This document shows, in pieces, positions 1 through 6,060 of a DNA stretch of 8,036 nt. A model generated the notes under the pieces. The model was not told the DNA's origin and did no database searches. It was given only the letters and a program-made list of their open reading frames with translations. Where the stretch lies: assembly GCA_035362115.1 (NCBI GenBank), contig DAOSDD010000205.1, forward strand, positions 1 through 8,036, given 5' to 3'. Numbering within the stretch: the first letter of the stretch is position 1; each line of letters starts with the position of its first letter. The translations under genes were made by a program, and so were the position numbers. The DNA is from DUMC01 sp035362115. Lineage in GTDB: Bacteria; Bacillota; Clostridia; Acetivibrionales; DUMC01.

Positions 1-54
1 GCTTTACCAGATGGGATTCGCACCCACTATATATTAATCACCGAACAGGCGCAC
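1..54 (-). mobile_element. Putative group II intron, 5' end only (continues beyond left edge)
   Basis: Read on the minus strand from base 54 leftwards, the sequence opens with GTGCGCC, which fits the GUGYG 5' boundary of group II introns. About 30 bases later comes a short hairpin, GTGGG-tgcgaat-CCCAT, resembling the GGGTGxxAxTCCC stem near the 5' end of domain I in many bacterial group II introns. The placement supports this: the GTGCG begins seven bases into what looks like a new gene and brings an in-frame stop at once. Only 54 bases are visible, so neither the intron-encoded reverse transcriptase/maturase nor domains V/VI can be seen. The assignment rests on the boundary motif, the hairpin and the context. 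It could instead be unrelated non-coding sequence. Confidence 0.5.
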
Positions 55-61
55 GTTTCAT
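55..61 (-). pseudogene. Start of an unidentified gene, apparently interrupted after 7 bases
   Basis: A convincing translation start lies 20 bases after the murG stop: Shine-Dalgarno GAGGAG (70-75), an 8-base spacer and ATG (59-61). Only ATGAAAC belongs to this frame before the putative intron boundary at 54. Reading straight through gives MKRAPVR followed by TGA, so no long protein is made unless the insert is spliced out. The tight spacing suggests the gene was the next cistron of the HD-murG operon. Its identity cannot be told, because the rest, if present, lies beyond the left edge. Alternatively, the site is only a leftover ribosome-binding site with no intact gene. Confidence 0.45.
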
Positions 62-81
62 TTTCACCACTCCTCGCTAAA

Positions 82-1197
82 TTATAATTTTTTTGATTCA
101 TCAACATTCCTTAATTTATCATGTATTTCTCTATACATACTGCATTCTTGTATTATTTTAACTATAAAATCAGCCGCATTGCCGATATCGCTTTTATTCA
201 TATCTTTTATGTATTTATTCCTATTTTTATATGTTTCTTTAACACTGCTTATCAGGGTTTCTCCAGAAAGGGATTTTTCCATTAGTACATAACTGAACCC
301 TTGTTTCTGAAATGATTCAGCATTTAATATCTGGTCCCCTCGACTAGCATTTCTGGACAAGGGTATTAACAGATTCGGTTTTTTCAGAGCAAGTATCTCA
401 AACAGTGTAGTTGCCCCCGCCCTTGATACAACTATATCAGCAAGAGCAAAAATATGGGGCTGTTCTTTATCTACATATTCAAACTGTTTATATCCTATGA
501 TGTTATCGAAATCATGCTTAACATTACCTTTCCCACATATGTGGCATATTTGGAAATCTTTTAATAATGCGTTTAGAGAATTTCTGATAGCCTTGTTTAT
601 ATTCTCCGAACCCTGGCTGCCTCCTATAACCATCAAAACTGGCTTTTTATCAGTAAATCCGCAAATATTCCTTCCTATATCTTTATCTCCATGCAAAATA
701 CTTTCCCTAATGGGTATACCTGTTAGGGCTCCTTTTCCTTTAGGTATGTTTTTCTCTGACTCGGGGAAAGTATAGCATACTTTACTTGCAAAGGGCATAG
801 ATAACCTGTTGGTCAGGCCAGGAGTCATATCAGACTCATGTATTACAACAGGCACTCTCCTTATCCATGCAGCCCATACAACAGGGCAGGACACAAATCC
901 GCCTTTGCTGAATACAACATCAGGTTTTAGTTTCTTAATGATGGATAGTGCTTGTCGAAAGCCATCAATAACCCTGAATAAATCAGTAAAGTTTTTAGCA
1001 TCAATATATCTTCGTAGTTTTCCTGCATTAATAGGATAATATGGAATACCCTCTTTTTCAATTAACTGTTTCTCAATTCCATTCATGGACCCTATGTAAT
1101 ATATCTTATATCCAAGTTCCTTGAGTTTTGGTAGTAAGGCAATGTTTGGTGTAACATGGCCTGAAGTGCCCCCACCTGTTAATATAATAGATTTCAA
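82..1197 (-). CDS. murG: MurG-type UDP-GlcNAc:lipid I N-acetylglucosaminyltransferase
   Basis: Predicted to transfer GlcNAc from UDP-GlcNAc to undecaprenyl-PP-MurNAc-pentapeptide (lipid I), giving lipid II at the inner face of the membrane, the last cytoplasmic step of peptidoglycan synthesis. The 371 residues match the usual family length (about 355-370). The N-terminal Rossmann half (GT28 N) has the glycine loop GGGTSGH at 8-14, with the catalytic-type His14, then FSKGGFVS at 96-103 and HESDMTPG at 120-127. The C-terminal half has the nucleotide-binding loop GGSQGS at 192-197 and SRAGATTLFE at 258-267, where Glu267 matches the ribose-binding glutamate of the family. The start codon is TTG (1195-1197). 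It is chosen because AGAGGTG (1204-1210) sits six bases upstream and the protein begins right at the first beta strand. The gene is outside any division/cell-wall cluster here, so it may be a second, dispersed copy; the substrate is inferred from family. Confidence 0.88.
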   Translation of the reverse strand: MKSIILTGGGTSGHVTPNIALLPKLKELGYKIYYIGSMNGIEKQLIEKEGIPYYPINAGKLRRYIDAKNFTDLFRVIDGFRQALSIIKKLKPDVVFSKGGFVSCPVVWAAWIRRVPVVIHESDMTPGLTNRLSMPFASKVCYTFPESEKNIPKGKGALTGIPIRESILHGDKDIGRNICGFTDKKPVLMVIGGSQGSENINKAIRNSLNALLKDFQICHICGKGNVKHDFDNIIGYKQFEYVDKEQPHIFALADIVVSRAGATTLFEILALKKPNLLIPLSRNASRGDQILNAESFQKQGFSYVLMEKSLSGETLISSVKETYKNRNKYIKDMNKSDIGNAADFIVKIIQECSMYREIHDKLRNVDESKKL

Positions 1198-1203
1198 TTA
1201 AAT

Positions 1204-1210
1204 CACCTCT
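1204..1210 (-). promoter_or_regulatory. Ribosome binding site that fixes the TTG start of murG
   Basis: The minus strand reads AGAGGTG, then six bases, then TTG. No in-frame ATG near the first beta strand offers an alternative, so this site decides the start. Confidence 0.8.
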
Positions 1211-1232
1211 TTAGGTCTTAAGTCTTATGACT

Positions 1233-1288
1233 AACTGCTTTTTATCAACTGCTTTTGACTAACTGCTTTTTATCGACTGCTTTTTATT
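1233..1288 (-). repeat. Tandem repeat, four copies of a 14-bp unit
   Basis: Plus-strand units begin at 1233, 1247, 1261 and 1275, each starting (a/g)actgctttt. Units 1 and 3 continue ...tatc and unit 2 continues ...gact, so a 28-bp higher-order unit (1228-1255 and 1256-1283) is duplicated with one mismatch. On the transcribed (minus) strand the core is AAAAGCAGT. The array begins at the stop codon of the HD-domain gene and ends about 25 bases before the murG ribosome binding site, so it lies in the untranslated spacer of the presumed HD-murG transcript. It has no obvious hairpin. It could be a slippage-prone VNTR or a spacing element. Confidence 0.85.
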
Positions 1289-1877
1289 AAAGGTTGCCTT
1301 TTAAGCCTATGCTTTCTGCAACCTTCTGCATACCCTTGATGGTTTCTTCAATTACTTTACCTAGCTCAATCCCTAAGAGTTCTGCTCCTTCTTCAATAAT
1401 TTCCCTGTTAACTCCTGCCGCGAATCCTTTCTGTTTCCATTTTTTTATTACTGATTTAACCTCCAAATCAAGTATGCTTTTGCTCGGCCTCATTAGTGCA
1501 GTAGCAGCAACTAATCCTGTTAATTCATCGATTGTATATAAAACTTTTTCCATTCTATCAACTGGTTCAACATCAGAACAGATTTTCCATCCATGGCTTT
1601 CTACTGCCCGAATATAATCTTCAGGCCAGTTTTTCCCTTTTAATATTTCTTTTGTTTTTTTACAATGCTCATCTGGATACATCTCGTAGTCTAGATCATG
1701 CACTAAGCCAATAACTCCCCATTTTACTTTATCTTCCCCAAAAAGCTCTGCAAAGTTCAACATGACCGATTCAACAGCCAGTGCATGTTTTATTAGACTT
1801 TCATTTTTATTGTATTCTTTAAGAAGTTCATAAGCATCTGCTCTATTTGGTACAACTTGTTCCGCAACTCGTTTCAT
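1287..1877 (-). CDS. HD-domain predicted metal-dependent phosphohydrolase
   Basis: A 196-residue cytoplasmic protein of the HD superfamily (small HDIG-like branch). The metal-binding pattern can be read off: His31 (LIKHALAVE), the His60-Asp61 doublet (GLVHDLDYE), His95 (ESHGW) and Asp117 (TIDEL). Such proteins usually hydrolyse phosphomonoesters or phosphodiesters, often of nucleotides, but the substrate cannot be inferred here. No other domain or membrane segment is present; the C-terminal about 70 residues look helical. The ATG start (1875-1877) has AAGGAAGG (1886-1893) eight bases upstream. The gene is the first cistron after a near-consensus promoter and lies 89 bases upstream of murG on the same strand, so co-transcription is likely. 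A functional link to wall synthesis is only inferred from position. Confidence 0.82.
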   Translation of the reverse strand: MKRVAEQVVPNRADAYELLKEYNKNESLIKHALAVESVMLNFAELFGEDKVKWGVIGLVHDLDYEMYPDEHCKKTKEILKGKNWPEDYIRAVESHGWKICSDVEPVDRMEKVLYTIDELTGLVAATALMRPSKSILDLEVKSVIKKWKQKGFAAGVNREIIEEGAELLGIELGKVIEETIKGMQKVAESIGLKGNL

Positions 1878-2008
1878 AGTGAAATCCTTCCTTCGTTCAT
1901 TAATAATACTGTCTTCAACAGGTTTCTATTATATAAATAATGCTGTTTTTAATAATTTTCCTTTATAATAGTAATATTATTTTCGATGAGTTACTCCTCT
2001 ATTTATAA

Positions 2009-2037
2009 ATTTTAGATACCTCCACAAAGAATGTCAA
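2009..2037 (-). promoter_or_regulatory. Sigma-A type promoter for the HD-domain gene
   Basis: The minus strand carries a perfect -35 TTGACA (2032-2037), a 17-bp spacer and -10 TAAAAT (2009-2014), five of six bases matching TATAAT. Transcription would start near 2002 and give a leader of about 125 bases before the ATG at 1877. The leader is AT-rich and I see no known riboswitch in it. The promoter's position between the epimerase and HD genes marks a transcription-unit boundary. Confidence 0.72.
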
Positions 2038-2070
2038 GTTCTAAAATAATCATTTAGCACATTTATTTAG

Positions 2071-2101
2071 TATGATGCAAGTATGCTCCTTATGCATCAT
2101 A
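2071..2101 (-). repeat. 9-bp perfect inverted repeat spanning the epimerase stop codon
   Basis: The arms TATGATGCA (2071-2079) and TGCATCATA (2093-2101) are perfectly complementary and flank a 13-base loop. On the minus-strand transcript the stem includes the last codons of the epimerase gene, and the TAA stop lies in the loop. No U-run follows, so it is not a canonical intrinsic terminator. It may stabilise the mRNA 3' end or act as a weak or factor-assisted stop before the promoter at 2037. Confidence 0.6.
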
Positions 2102-2905
2102 ATCAAGCACCCTTTGCTTGATTTGACCACAATTTGTACTATTTGCATATTCCAGAATTAATGGTACTCCTTCAGTATGCTGGTGATAAAGTGAAAGAAA
2201 CAGCGGCCAGTCAATATCTCCATCACCTAAAACACATCCATAAGCATCATTCACCTTTCTGTCCTTGCCATGGAAATAAGCAATGTCTTCCTTTAAATAT
2301 TTAAACATATCCTCTTCTGATGAATTTGCGATTAAATTCGCAGGGTCAAGCAAAACTTTTACTCTATCTGATTGGCTTTGTTTAATAAAATCCTTCATCC
2401 TTTTTGCGCTGGGAATTACGTCCAAAACACATGGCTCCATTGCAATAAATACATTGTGTTTTTCCGATTCTTCTGCAAGATATTTTACACTATCAAGAAT
2501 TCTATTATACGCAGATTCATAGGTATGTGCCTGTATACCGCGGTTTCCCTGGATAAATCCGCATTCTGTTGCAACAAATTTAATTCCGCAGTAATTTGCA
2601 TATTCCATATGCTTAACAAAGTAATTTAGATTTAAATCTCTGATTTGGTCATCAGGCTCAATAAGATTTGTAAAAACCCCTATTGACACAACTTCAATAC
2701 AACTATTCCGATACATATTAACAATATCCTCAACACGCCGATTGGTTAATTCTGAAATATCGGATGTACTGTTATATTTCCAATAATTGCAGTCAGTTTG
2801 AGTAAAACAGAGTTCTGTACATTTAAATCCTTGCTCCGCCATAGTTTCAGCCGTTTCACGGGTTGTCATACCGGTAAAACTTCTAGTTGCGATACCAATA
2901 TTCAT
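2090..2905 (-). CDS. Sugar-phosphate isomerase/epimerase family protein (TIM barrel)
   Basis: A 271-residue AP-endonuclease-2/xylose-isomerase-like barrel. Candidate divalent-metal and active-site residues appear in the expected order: Glu114 (ATECG), Glu157 (AMEP), Asp187 (LLDPAN), His212 (FHGKD) and Glu252 (ILEYAN), along with the family's GDGDIDW near 227-233. Members interconvert keto- and aldo-sugars, cyclitols or sugar acids; the substrate cannot be told. The ATG at 2903-2905 is chosen because the protein starts at the first barrel strand (MNIGIATRSF) and GGAGGG (2918-2923) lies upstream, though at a long 12-base spacing. The same frame is open back to a TTG at 3040, but that extra 45 residues is translated repeat-element sequence with no family similarity visible. 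The gene follows the sensor kinase on the same strand, suggesting a role in catabolism of the sensed carbohydrate. Confidence 0.82.
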   Translation of the reverse strand: MNIGIATRSFTGMTTRETAETMAEQGFKCTELCFTQTDCNYWKYNSTSDISELTNRRVEDIVNMYRNSCIEVVSIGVFTNLIEPDDQIRDLNLNYFVKHMEYANYCGIKFVATECGFIQGNRGIQAHTYESAYNRILDSVKYLAEESEKHNVFIAMEPCVLDVIPSAKRMKDFIKQSQSDRVKVLLDPANLIANSSEEDMFKYLKEDIAYFHGKDRKVNDAYGCVLGDGDIDWPLFLSLYHQHTEGVPLILEYANSTNCGQIKQRVLDYDA

Positions 2906-3005
2906 TTTAGCTTCATTCCCTCCATTCCTTATAATTGATTCCTTATCTTTCATGTTTACAAGCTTAATTAAGTTTTCATTTGTAAAATCTTCATCCTGTG
3001 TTTCA

Positions 3006-3068
3006 GGGGCGGCTCTTGTATCCCACAGGCCCCCTGTCAAGACTTAATCTTAATGGAGAACCGTCCCC
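3006..3068. repeat. Putative REP/MITE-like palindromic element (about 63 bp)
   Basis: The ends are imperfect inverted repeats: plus strand ggggcggctct (3006-3016) against agaaccgtcccc (3057-3068), differing by one substitution and one extra base. Inside are smaller palindromes, acaggccccctgt and aagacttaatctt, so the whole could fold as a branched hairpin. It is much more GC-rich than the flanking spacer. The end word agaac(c/t)gtcccc recurs at 6202-6213. Short dispersed repeats with GGGGAC(A/G)GTTCT-type ends are, from general knowledge, common in clostridial spacers; mobilisation by IS200-like (REP-associated) transposases is an inference. It separates the kinase and epimerase genes. Confidence 0.5.
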
Positions 3069-3097
3069 GAAAATTCTGGCACAAGTTCAACGCAGGT

Positions 3098-4939
3098 TCA
3101 ATTAATTAAGTGTTCTAATTCGGTATTTCTGCGTCCTTCCAAAGAAGTTGCCGGAAAGCTGACAGTAACTTTTGTGCCAACGTTTGGCAGACTTTCTATT
3201 TTTAGTCCATAATCCTTTCCAAATATAAGTTTTATTCTAGAATTAATATTTGCAAGCCCTATGCTTCTTTTATCCTTAACATAATTTTGTTCATTACTGT
3301 GCTCATCAATTGCATCACTTAACCTTTCAAGTTCATCGGGTTGTATGCCCACACCATCATCTTCTATAATAAACACAATCTCCTCATTTTTGATTTTGCC
3401 ATATATGCTAAGAGTACCTGTACCGTCTTTCTTTTCAAGGCCATGGTATACCGCATTCTCAACAATTGGTTGCAAAATCATTTTTGGTATCCTGCAGTTC
3501 ATTATTTCATCATCAACATCGACTTTTACATTAAAACGTCCCAAGAAACGTATTTTAATAATTTTGAAATACTTTCCTATTATCTCTATCTCAGCTTTAA
3601 CATCAACAACATCATCACTCTTTATGCTATATCTGAAAATATCCGCCATGGCAGTTGAGATTTCAACTATCTCGTCAATATTAAAAGCGATTCCTATACT
3701 TCTCATACATTCCAGGGTATTATAGAGAAAATGTGGATTTATCTGATTTTGAAGTGCAGACAGTTCTGCCTGTTTCTTTAAAAGTTCCATCTGGTACAAT
3801 TTGTCCTGTGTAGTAAATACCCGTCTAGCCATTTGCTCTACCTTATCCAGCATTATGTTAATGTTTTGAGCTATAAAGCCGATATCACCATCAAGTTTAA
3901 GATTAATTCTCTGTTTTAGATTTTTCTCTCCAATTTCTCTTATGGCATTTACTATTTTTACTATTGGAGAAGTAATGCTGATATTTATAATAGCTCCAAT
4001 TAATATAAGCAGGATTACCATAATAACTGCAGTTAATAAAAGGTTGTCCTTAAAAAATGATATATCATCTCTTACTTCATTTGATGGTGTTTTACACTCA
4101 ATGGTACACTGAATGTCTTCAATAATACGAGTGGTATAGATGTATTTTCCTGATTCCAATTCTTTATTACTATTAGTCTTGCTATCATTATTCTTGCTAT
4201 TATTCCTGTCGCTTTCTGAATCACTGTTGTTTGAAATTATTACATTATTATTTTGATCATACAGATTAATTATTGTATTTTTTGAGATTTTAAGCTGTTC
4301 AATTAAATTATTAAGTTTTCCTACATCGCAAATTACTACGGCAGTTCCAATCCAACCCATGTGTTCACGGTCTTCTCCTGAATAATATATAGGAACAAGA
4401 TATGCAAAATAATACTTTTTTTCCCGAACTGAGTCGTCCTTAGTCATAAAATTAGAAAATATAGGTACTACAAAATCATTTCTCTCAAAACTATAATTTT
4501 TTTCAAGAAGCTTAATATAATATCTTATATCCGGGTCATCCTTCAGGATACTAATTATTCCTTCCGTATTATATAATACTAGTGCGGAGATGTATTCACT
4601 TTTATCTGCAATATAACCTACAGCATCCATTATGTAGTCTCTCGCTTCAAGCCTTTTTTTAATGGTATCGGCAACAAGATATTCCTGTACATATTTATTA
4701 TAACCAATTGCAAATCCTGATCTTTTAATATCTTCAATTATTACACTCAGATTGAATTCCAGTTGATTCATAGTATCTTGTGCATACATTTTTATCCGGT
4801 CAATCATTGTATAACTAAGACAAGTATAAAATATCCCGTTTACCAGCATTATTACACAAATTGAAAAGCTAATTAGTAAATACAGCTGATGACTGAGCTT
4901 AAGTTTTCTAAAACCAAATATCTTTATTATATGTCGCAT
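3098..4939 (-). CDS. YesM-type sensor histidine kinase
   Basis: A 613-residue membrane sensor kinase, probably detecting a sugar or the loaded binding protein and phosphorylating the response regulator encoded upstream. The order is: TM1 about 19-41, an extracytoplasmic sensor of about 255 residues (probably dCache-like), TM2 about 299-321, HAMP about 322-375, the His_kinase (YesM/LytS class) box with phospho-acceptor His403 in NPHFLYNTLE, then an ATPase domain with Asn495 (PIVENAVYHG), DDGVGI at 527-532 and RSIGLANI at 558-565. All catalytic motifs are intact. Residues about 229-260 of the sensor are a Ser/Asn/Asp/Lys-rich low-complexity stretch, probably a loop enlarged by AT-rich codon repeats. 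The ATG (4937-4939) follows GAGGGG (4953-4958) at a longish 13 bases; nearby upstream ATGs are out of frame. It lies 253 bases downstream of its regulator gene instead of overlapping it. Confidence 0.9.
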   Translation of the reverse strand: MRHIIKIFGFRKLKLSHQLYLLISFSICVIMLVNGIFYTCLSYTMIDRIKMYAQDTMNQLEFNLSVIIEDIKRSGFAIGYNKYVQEYLVADTIKKRLEARDYIMDAVGYIADKSEYISALVLYNTEGIISILKDDPDIRYYIKLLEKNYSFERNDFVVPIFSNFMTKDDSVREKKYYFAYLVPIYYSGEDREHMGWIGTAVVICDVGKLNNLIEQLKISKNTIINLYDQNNNVIISNNSDSESDRNNSKNNDSKTNSNKELESGKYIYTTRIIEDIQCTIECKTPSNEVRDDISFFKDNLLLTAVIMVILLILIGAIINISITSPIVKIVNAIREIGEKNLKQRINLKLDGDIGFIAQNINIMLDKVEQMARRVFTTQDKLYQMELLKKQAELSALQNQINPHFLYNTLECMRSIGIAFNIDEIVEISTAMADIFRYSIKSDDVVDVKAEIEIIGKYFKIIKIRFLGRFNVKVDVDDEIMNCRIPKMILQPIVENAVYHGLEKKDGTGTLSIYGKIKNEEIVFIIEDDGVGIQPDELERLSDAIDEHSNEQNYVKDKRSIGLANINSRIKLIFGKDYGLKIESLPNVGTKVTVSFPATSLEGRRNTELEHLIN

Positions 4940-5029
4940 CGCACATCATAGTCCCCTCTCACTCATAAATATATATAATACAAAAATGATTCTGCAAGGA
5001 ACAAATTAGATTTTTGCATACCTCCATTT

Positions 5030-5047
5030 AGGTGCAAGTGTGCACCT
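5030..5047 (-). other. Small hairpin in the leader of the kinase gene
   Basis: AGGTGCA (5030-5036) and TGCACCT (5041-5047) form a perfect 7-bp stem with a 4-base loop. It lies between regulator and kinase, about 90 bases before the kinase ATG. On the minus-strand transcript AAATGGAGGT follows, with no U-run, so it is not an intrinsic terminator in that direction. On the plus strand TTTATT follows, but no plus-strand gene needs a terminator. It could be an RNA processing or stability element, or the palindrome could be a protein-binding site. Confidence 0.45.
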
Positions 5048-5080
5048 TTATTCACTAAGGTAACATAAGCGCATAAAAAT

Positions 5081-5111
5081 TTTATATGCATTTTCTTTTG
5101 TGCGTTATCAA
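5081..5111 (-). promoter_or_regulatory. Candidate promoter for the sensor kinase gene
   Basis: The minus strand reads TTGATA (5106-5111), a 19-bp spacer and TATAAA (5081-5086). Each hexamer matches the sigma-A consensus at five of six bases, but the spacer is two longer than ideal, as is common for activator-dependent promoters. The repeated 12-mer at 5122-5133 lies 10 bp upstream of the -35, a position typical for an activator. The 5' leader would be about 135 bases. Confidence 0.35.
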
Positions 5112-5121
5112 TAGCTGAAAA

Positions 5122-5133
5122 TATTTATGGTAT
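5122..5133 (-). promoter_or_regulatory. Putative response-regulator binding site, copy 1 (upstream of kinase)
   Basis: The minus strand reads ATACCATAAATA, identical over 12 bases and in the same orientation as 6019-6030 upstream of the regulator gene. It sits just upstream of the candidate kinase promoter. Assignment to the AraC-type regulator is inferred from position and recurrence only. Confidence 0.4.
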
Positions 5134-5192
5134 ATTATTAGGTAATCTTCGTACGGCTAAATGATTTTAAGCAAGCAGTGTTAGTATATTAT

Positions 5193-5948
5193 TTAATTCC
5201 AATCTTTTCTATACTGCGAAGGTGTACAGGAAAACTGCCTTTTAAAAGTTTTATTAAAATAGTAATAGTCATTATAGCCGGCCTCCGCTGCGACTTCCGA
5301 GATGGTTAGAGTTGTATCTTTTAAAAGTTTGCAAGCCCTTCCCATCCTCTTTGATGTAAGATATTCAGAAAAAGAGTTTCCTGTAAGATTTTTAAACAAA
5401 TAACAGCAGTAATTAGGGTTAAGGTAAAACTGATCAGCAAGGTCTTTCAATTGCAGATTTTTTTTAAAATTTTCATTTATATAATTAAGAAGATTTTTAA
5501 AATTTACATTATGAATTTTATTCTCCACATCCATAATCTTATTCACTGAATTAACGTTAGTTATATTTCTTTTTTTATCAAGATGCTCCTTCAACCTTTC
5601 AAGAATCGAATCGGCAGCATCTTTACTAATAGGTTTAAGGCAATATTCAAAGGCACCGAGGGTTATAGCATCCCTTGCATATTCGAATTCTGCAAATCCA
5701 CTTATTATGACAAATTCTGTATCTCTATCTTCATTACGGATTTTTCTCATTAATTCTATTCCGGAAATCTGAGGCATTCTAATATCGGTAAATACGACAT
5801 CAGGGTTATTATCAAGAATAATATCAATTGCATCCATAGCTCTGGTTGTTTGATTAATAACCTTAAACCCCATCTCATTCCACTTGAATGTTTTCGAAAT
5901 TCCCAGAAGTGTCCATGGCTCGTCTTCAACAAGTACTACTTTATACAT
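5193..5948 (-). CDS. AraC-type response regulator (YesN-like, compact)
   Basis: A 251-residue transcription factor. The receiver spans 1 to about 120, with acidic pocket Asp9/Glu10, phospho-acceptor Asp55 (VVFTDIRMP), Ser83 (IISG) and Lys105 (CLKP). After a short linker of about 30 residues, the C-terminal AraC/XylS DNA-binding domain (about 150-251) has both helix-turn-helix motifs: LQLKDLADQF...NPNYCCYLFK and TISEVAAEAGYNDYYYFNKTFK, ending in the typical TPSQYRKDW. Many YesN proteins are 350-540 residues with a middle domain; this one has none. It is presumably phosphorylated by the YesM-type kinase encoded downstream and regulates the sugar-uptake genes. The ATG (5946-5948) has GGGGTG (5956-5961) seven bases upstream. 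The gene follows the binding-protein gene's terminator, so it probably has its own promoter. Confidence 0.92.
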   Translation of the reverse strand: MYKVVLVEDEPWTLLGISKTFKWNEMGFKVINQTTRAMDAIDIILDNNPDVVFTDIRMPQISGIELMRKIRNEDRDTEFVIISGFAEFEYARDAITLGAFEYCLKPISKDAADSILERLKEHLDKKRNITNVNSVNKIMDVENKIHNVNFKNLLNYINENFKKNLQLKDLADQFYLNPNYCCYLFKNLTGNSFSEYLTSKRMGRACKLLKDTTLTISEVAAEAGYNDYYYFNKTFKRQFSCTPSQYRKDWN

Positions 5949-6018
5949 TCATATTCACCCCATATTTATAACTATCTGATGATTATCTTAATTATCTTAT
6001 CACCATGAAAATTTGCTT

Positions 6019-6030
6019 TATTTATGGTAT
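6019..6030 (-). promoter_or_regulatory. Putative response-regulator binding site, copy 2 (upstream of regulator)
   Basis: The minus strand reads ATACCATAAATA, identical to copy 1, 71 bases upstream of the regulator ATG. Its 8-bp core ATACCATA is repeated in inverted orientation at 6061-6068, so the two cores bracket the weak promoter candidate TATAAG (6043-6048). This arrangement suggests autoregulation. The function is inferred. Confidence 0.4.
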
Positions 6031-6060
6031 CGAAGTAAATTTTCTTATACTCGGGTAAAC

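Noticed and set aside
497..1039. Plus-strand open frames opposite murG
   Set aside because: They are antisense shadows with no family motifs; the minus-strand murG frame has all its conserved motifs.
1228..1288. Short repeat array as a CRISPR
   Set aside because: Units are 14 bp, directly adjacent with no unique spacers, and no cas genes are present.
1878..2002. Riboswitch in the leader of the HD-domain gene
   Set aside because: The sequence is AT-rich with only weak 4-bp stems and no recognisable conserved riboswitch core.
2071..2092. TAAGGAG at the epimerase stop as a ribosome binding site for a small gene
   Set aside because: The only start at usable spacing is a TTG that stops after five codons; the purine run is better explained by the stop codon and loop sequence.
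3023..3045. TTGACA on the minus strand inside the REP-like element as an epimerase promoter
   Set aside because: It has a perfect -35 hexamer but no acceptable -10 at 16-18 bp; the nearest candidate (TACAAG) is at 14 bp.
3341..3725. Two overlapping plus-strand frames opposite the kinase ATPase region
   Set aside because: They overlap each other and the conserved minus-strand kinase motifs, have no recognisable domain, and do not outweigh the intact kinase.
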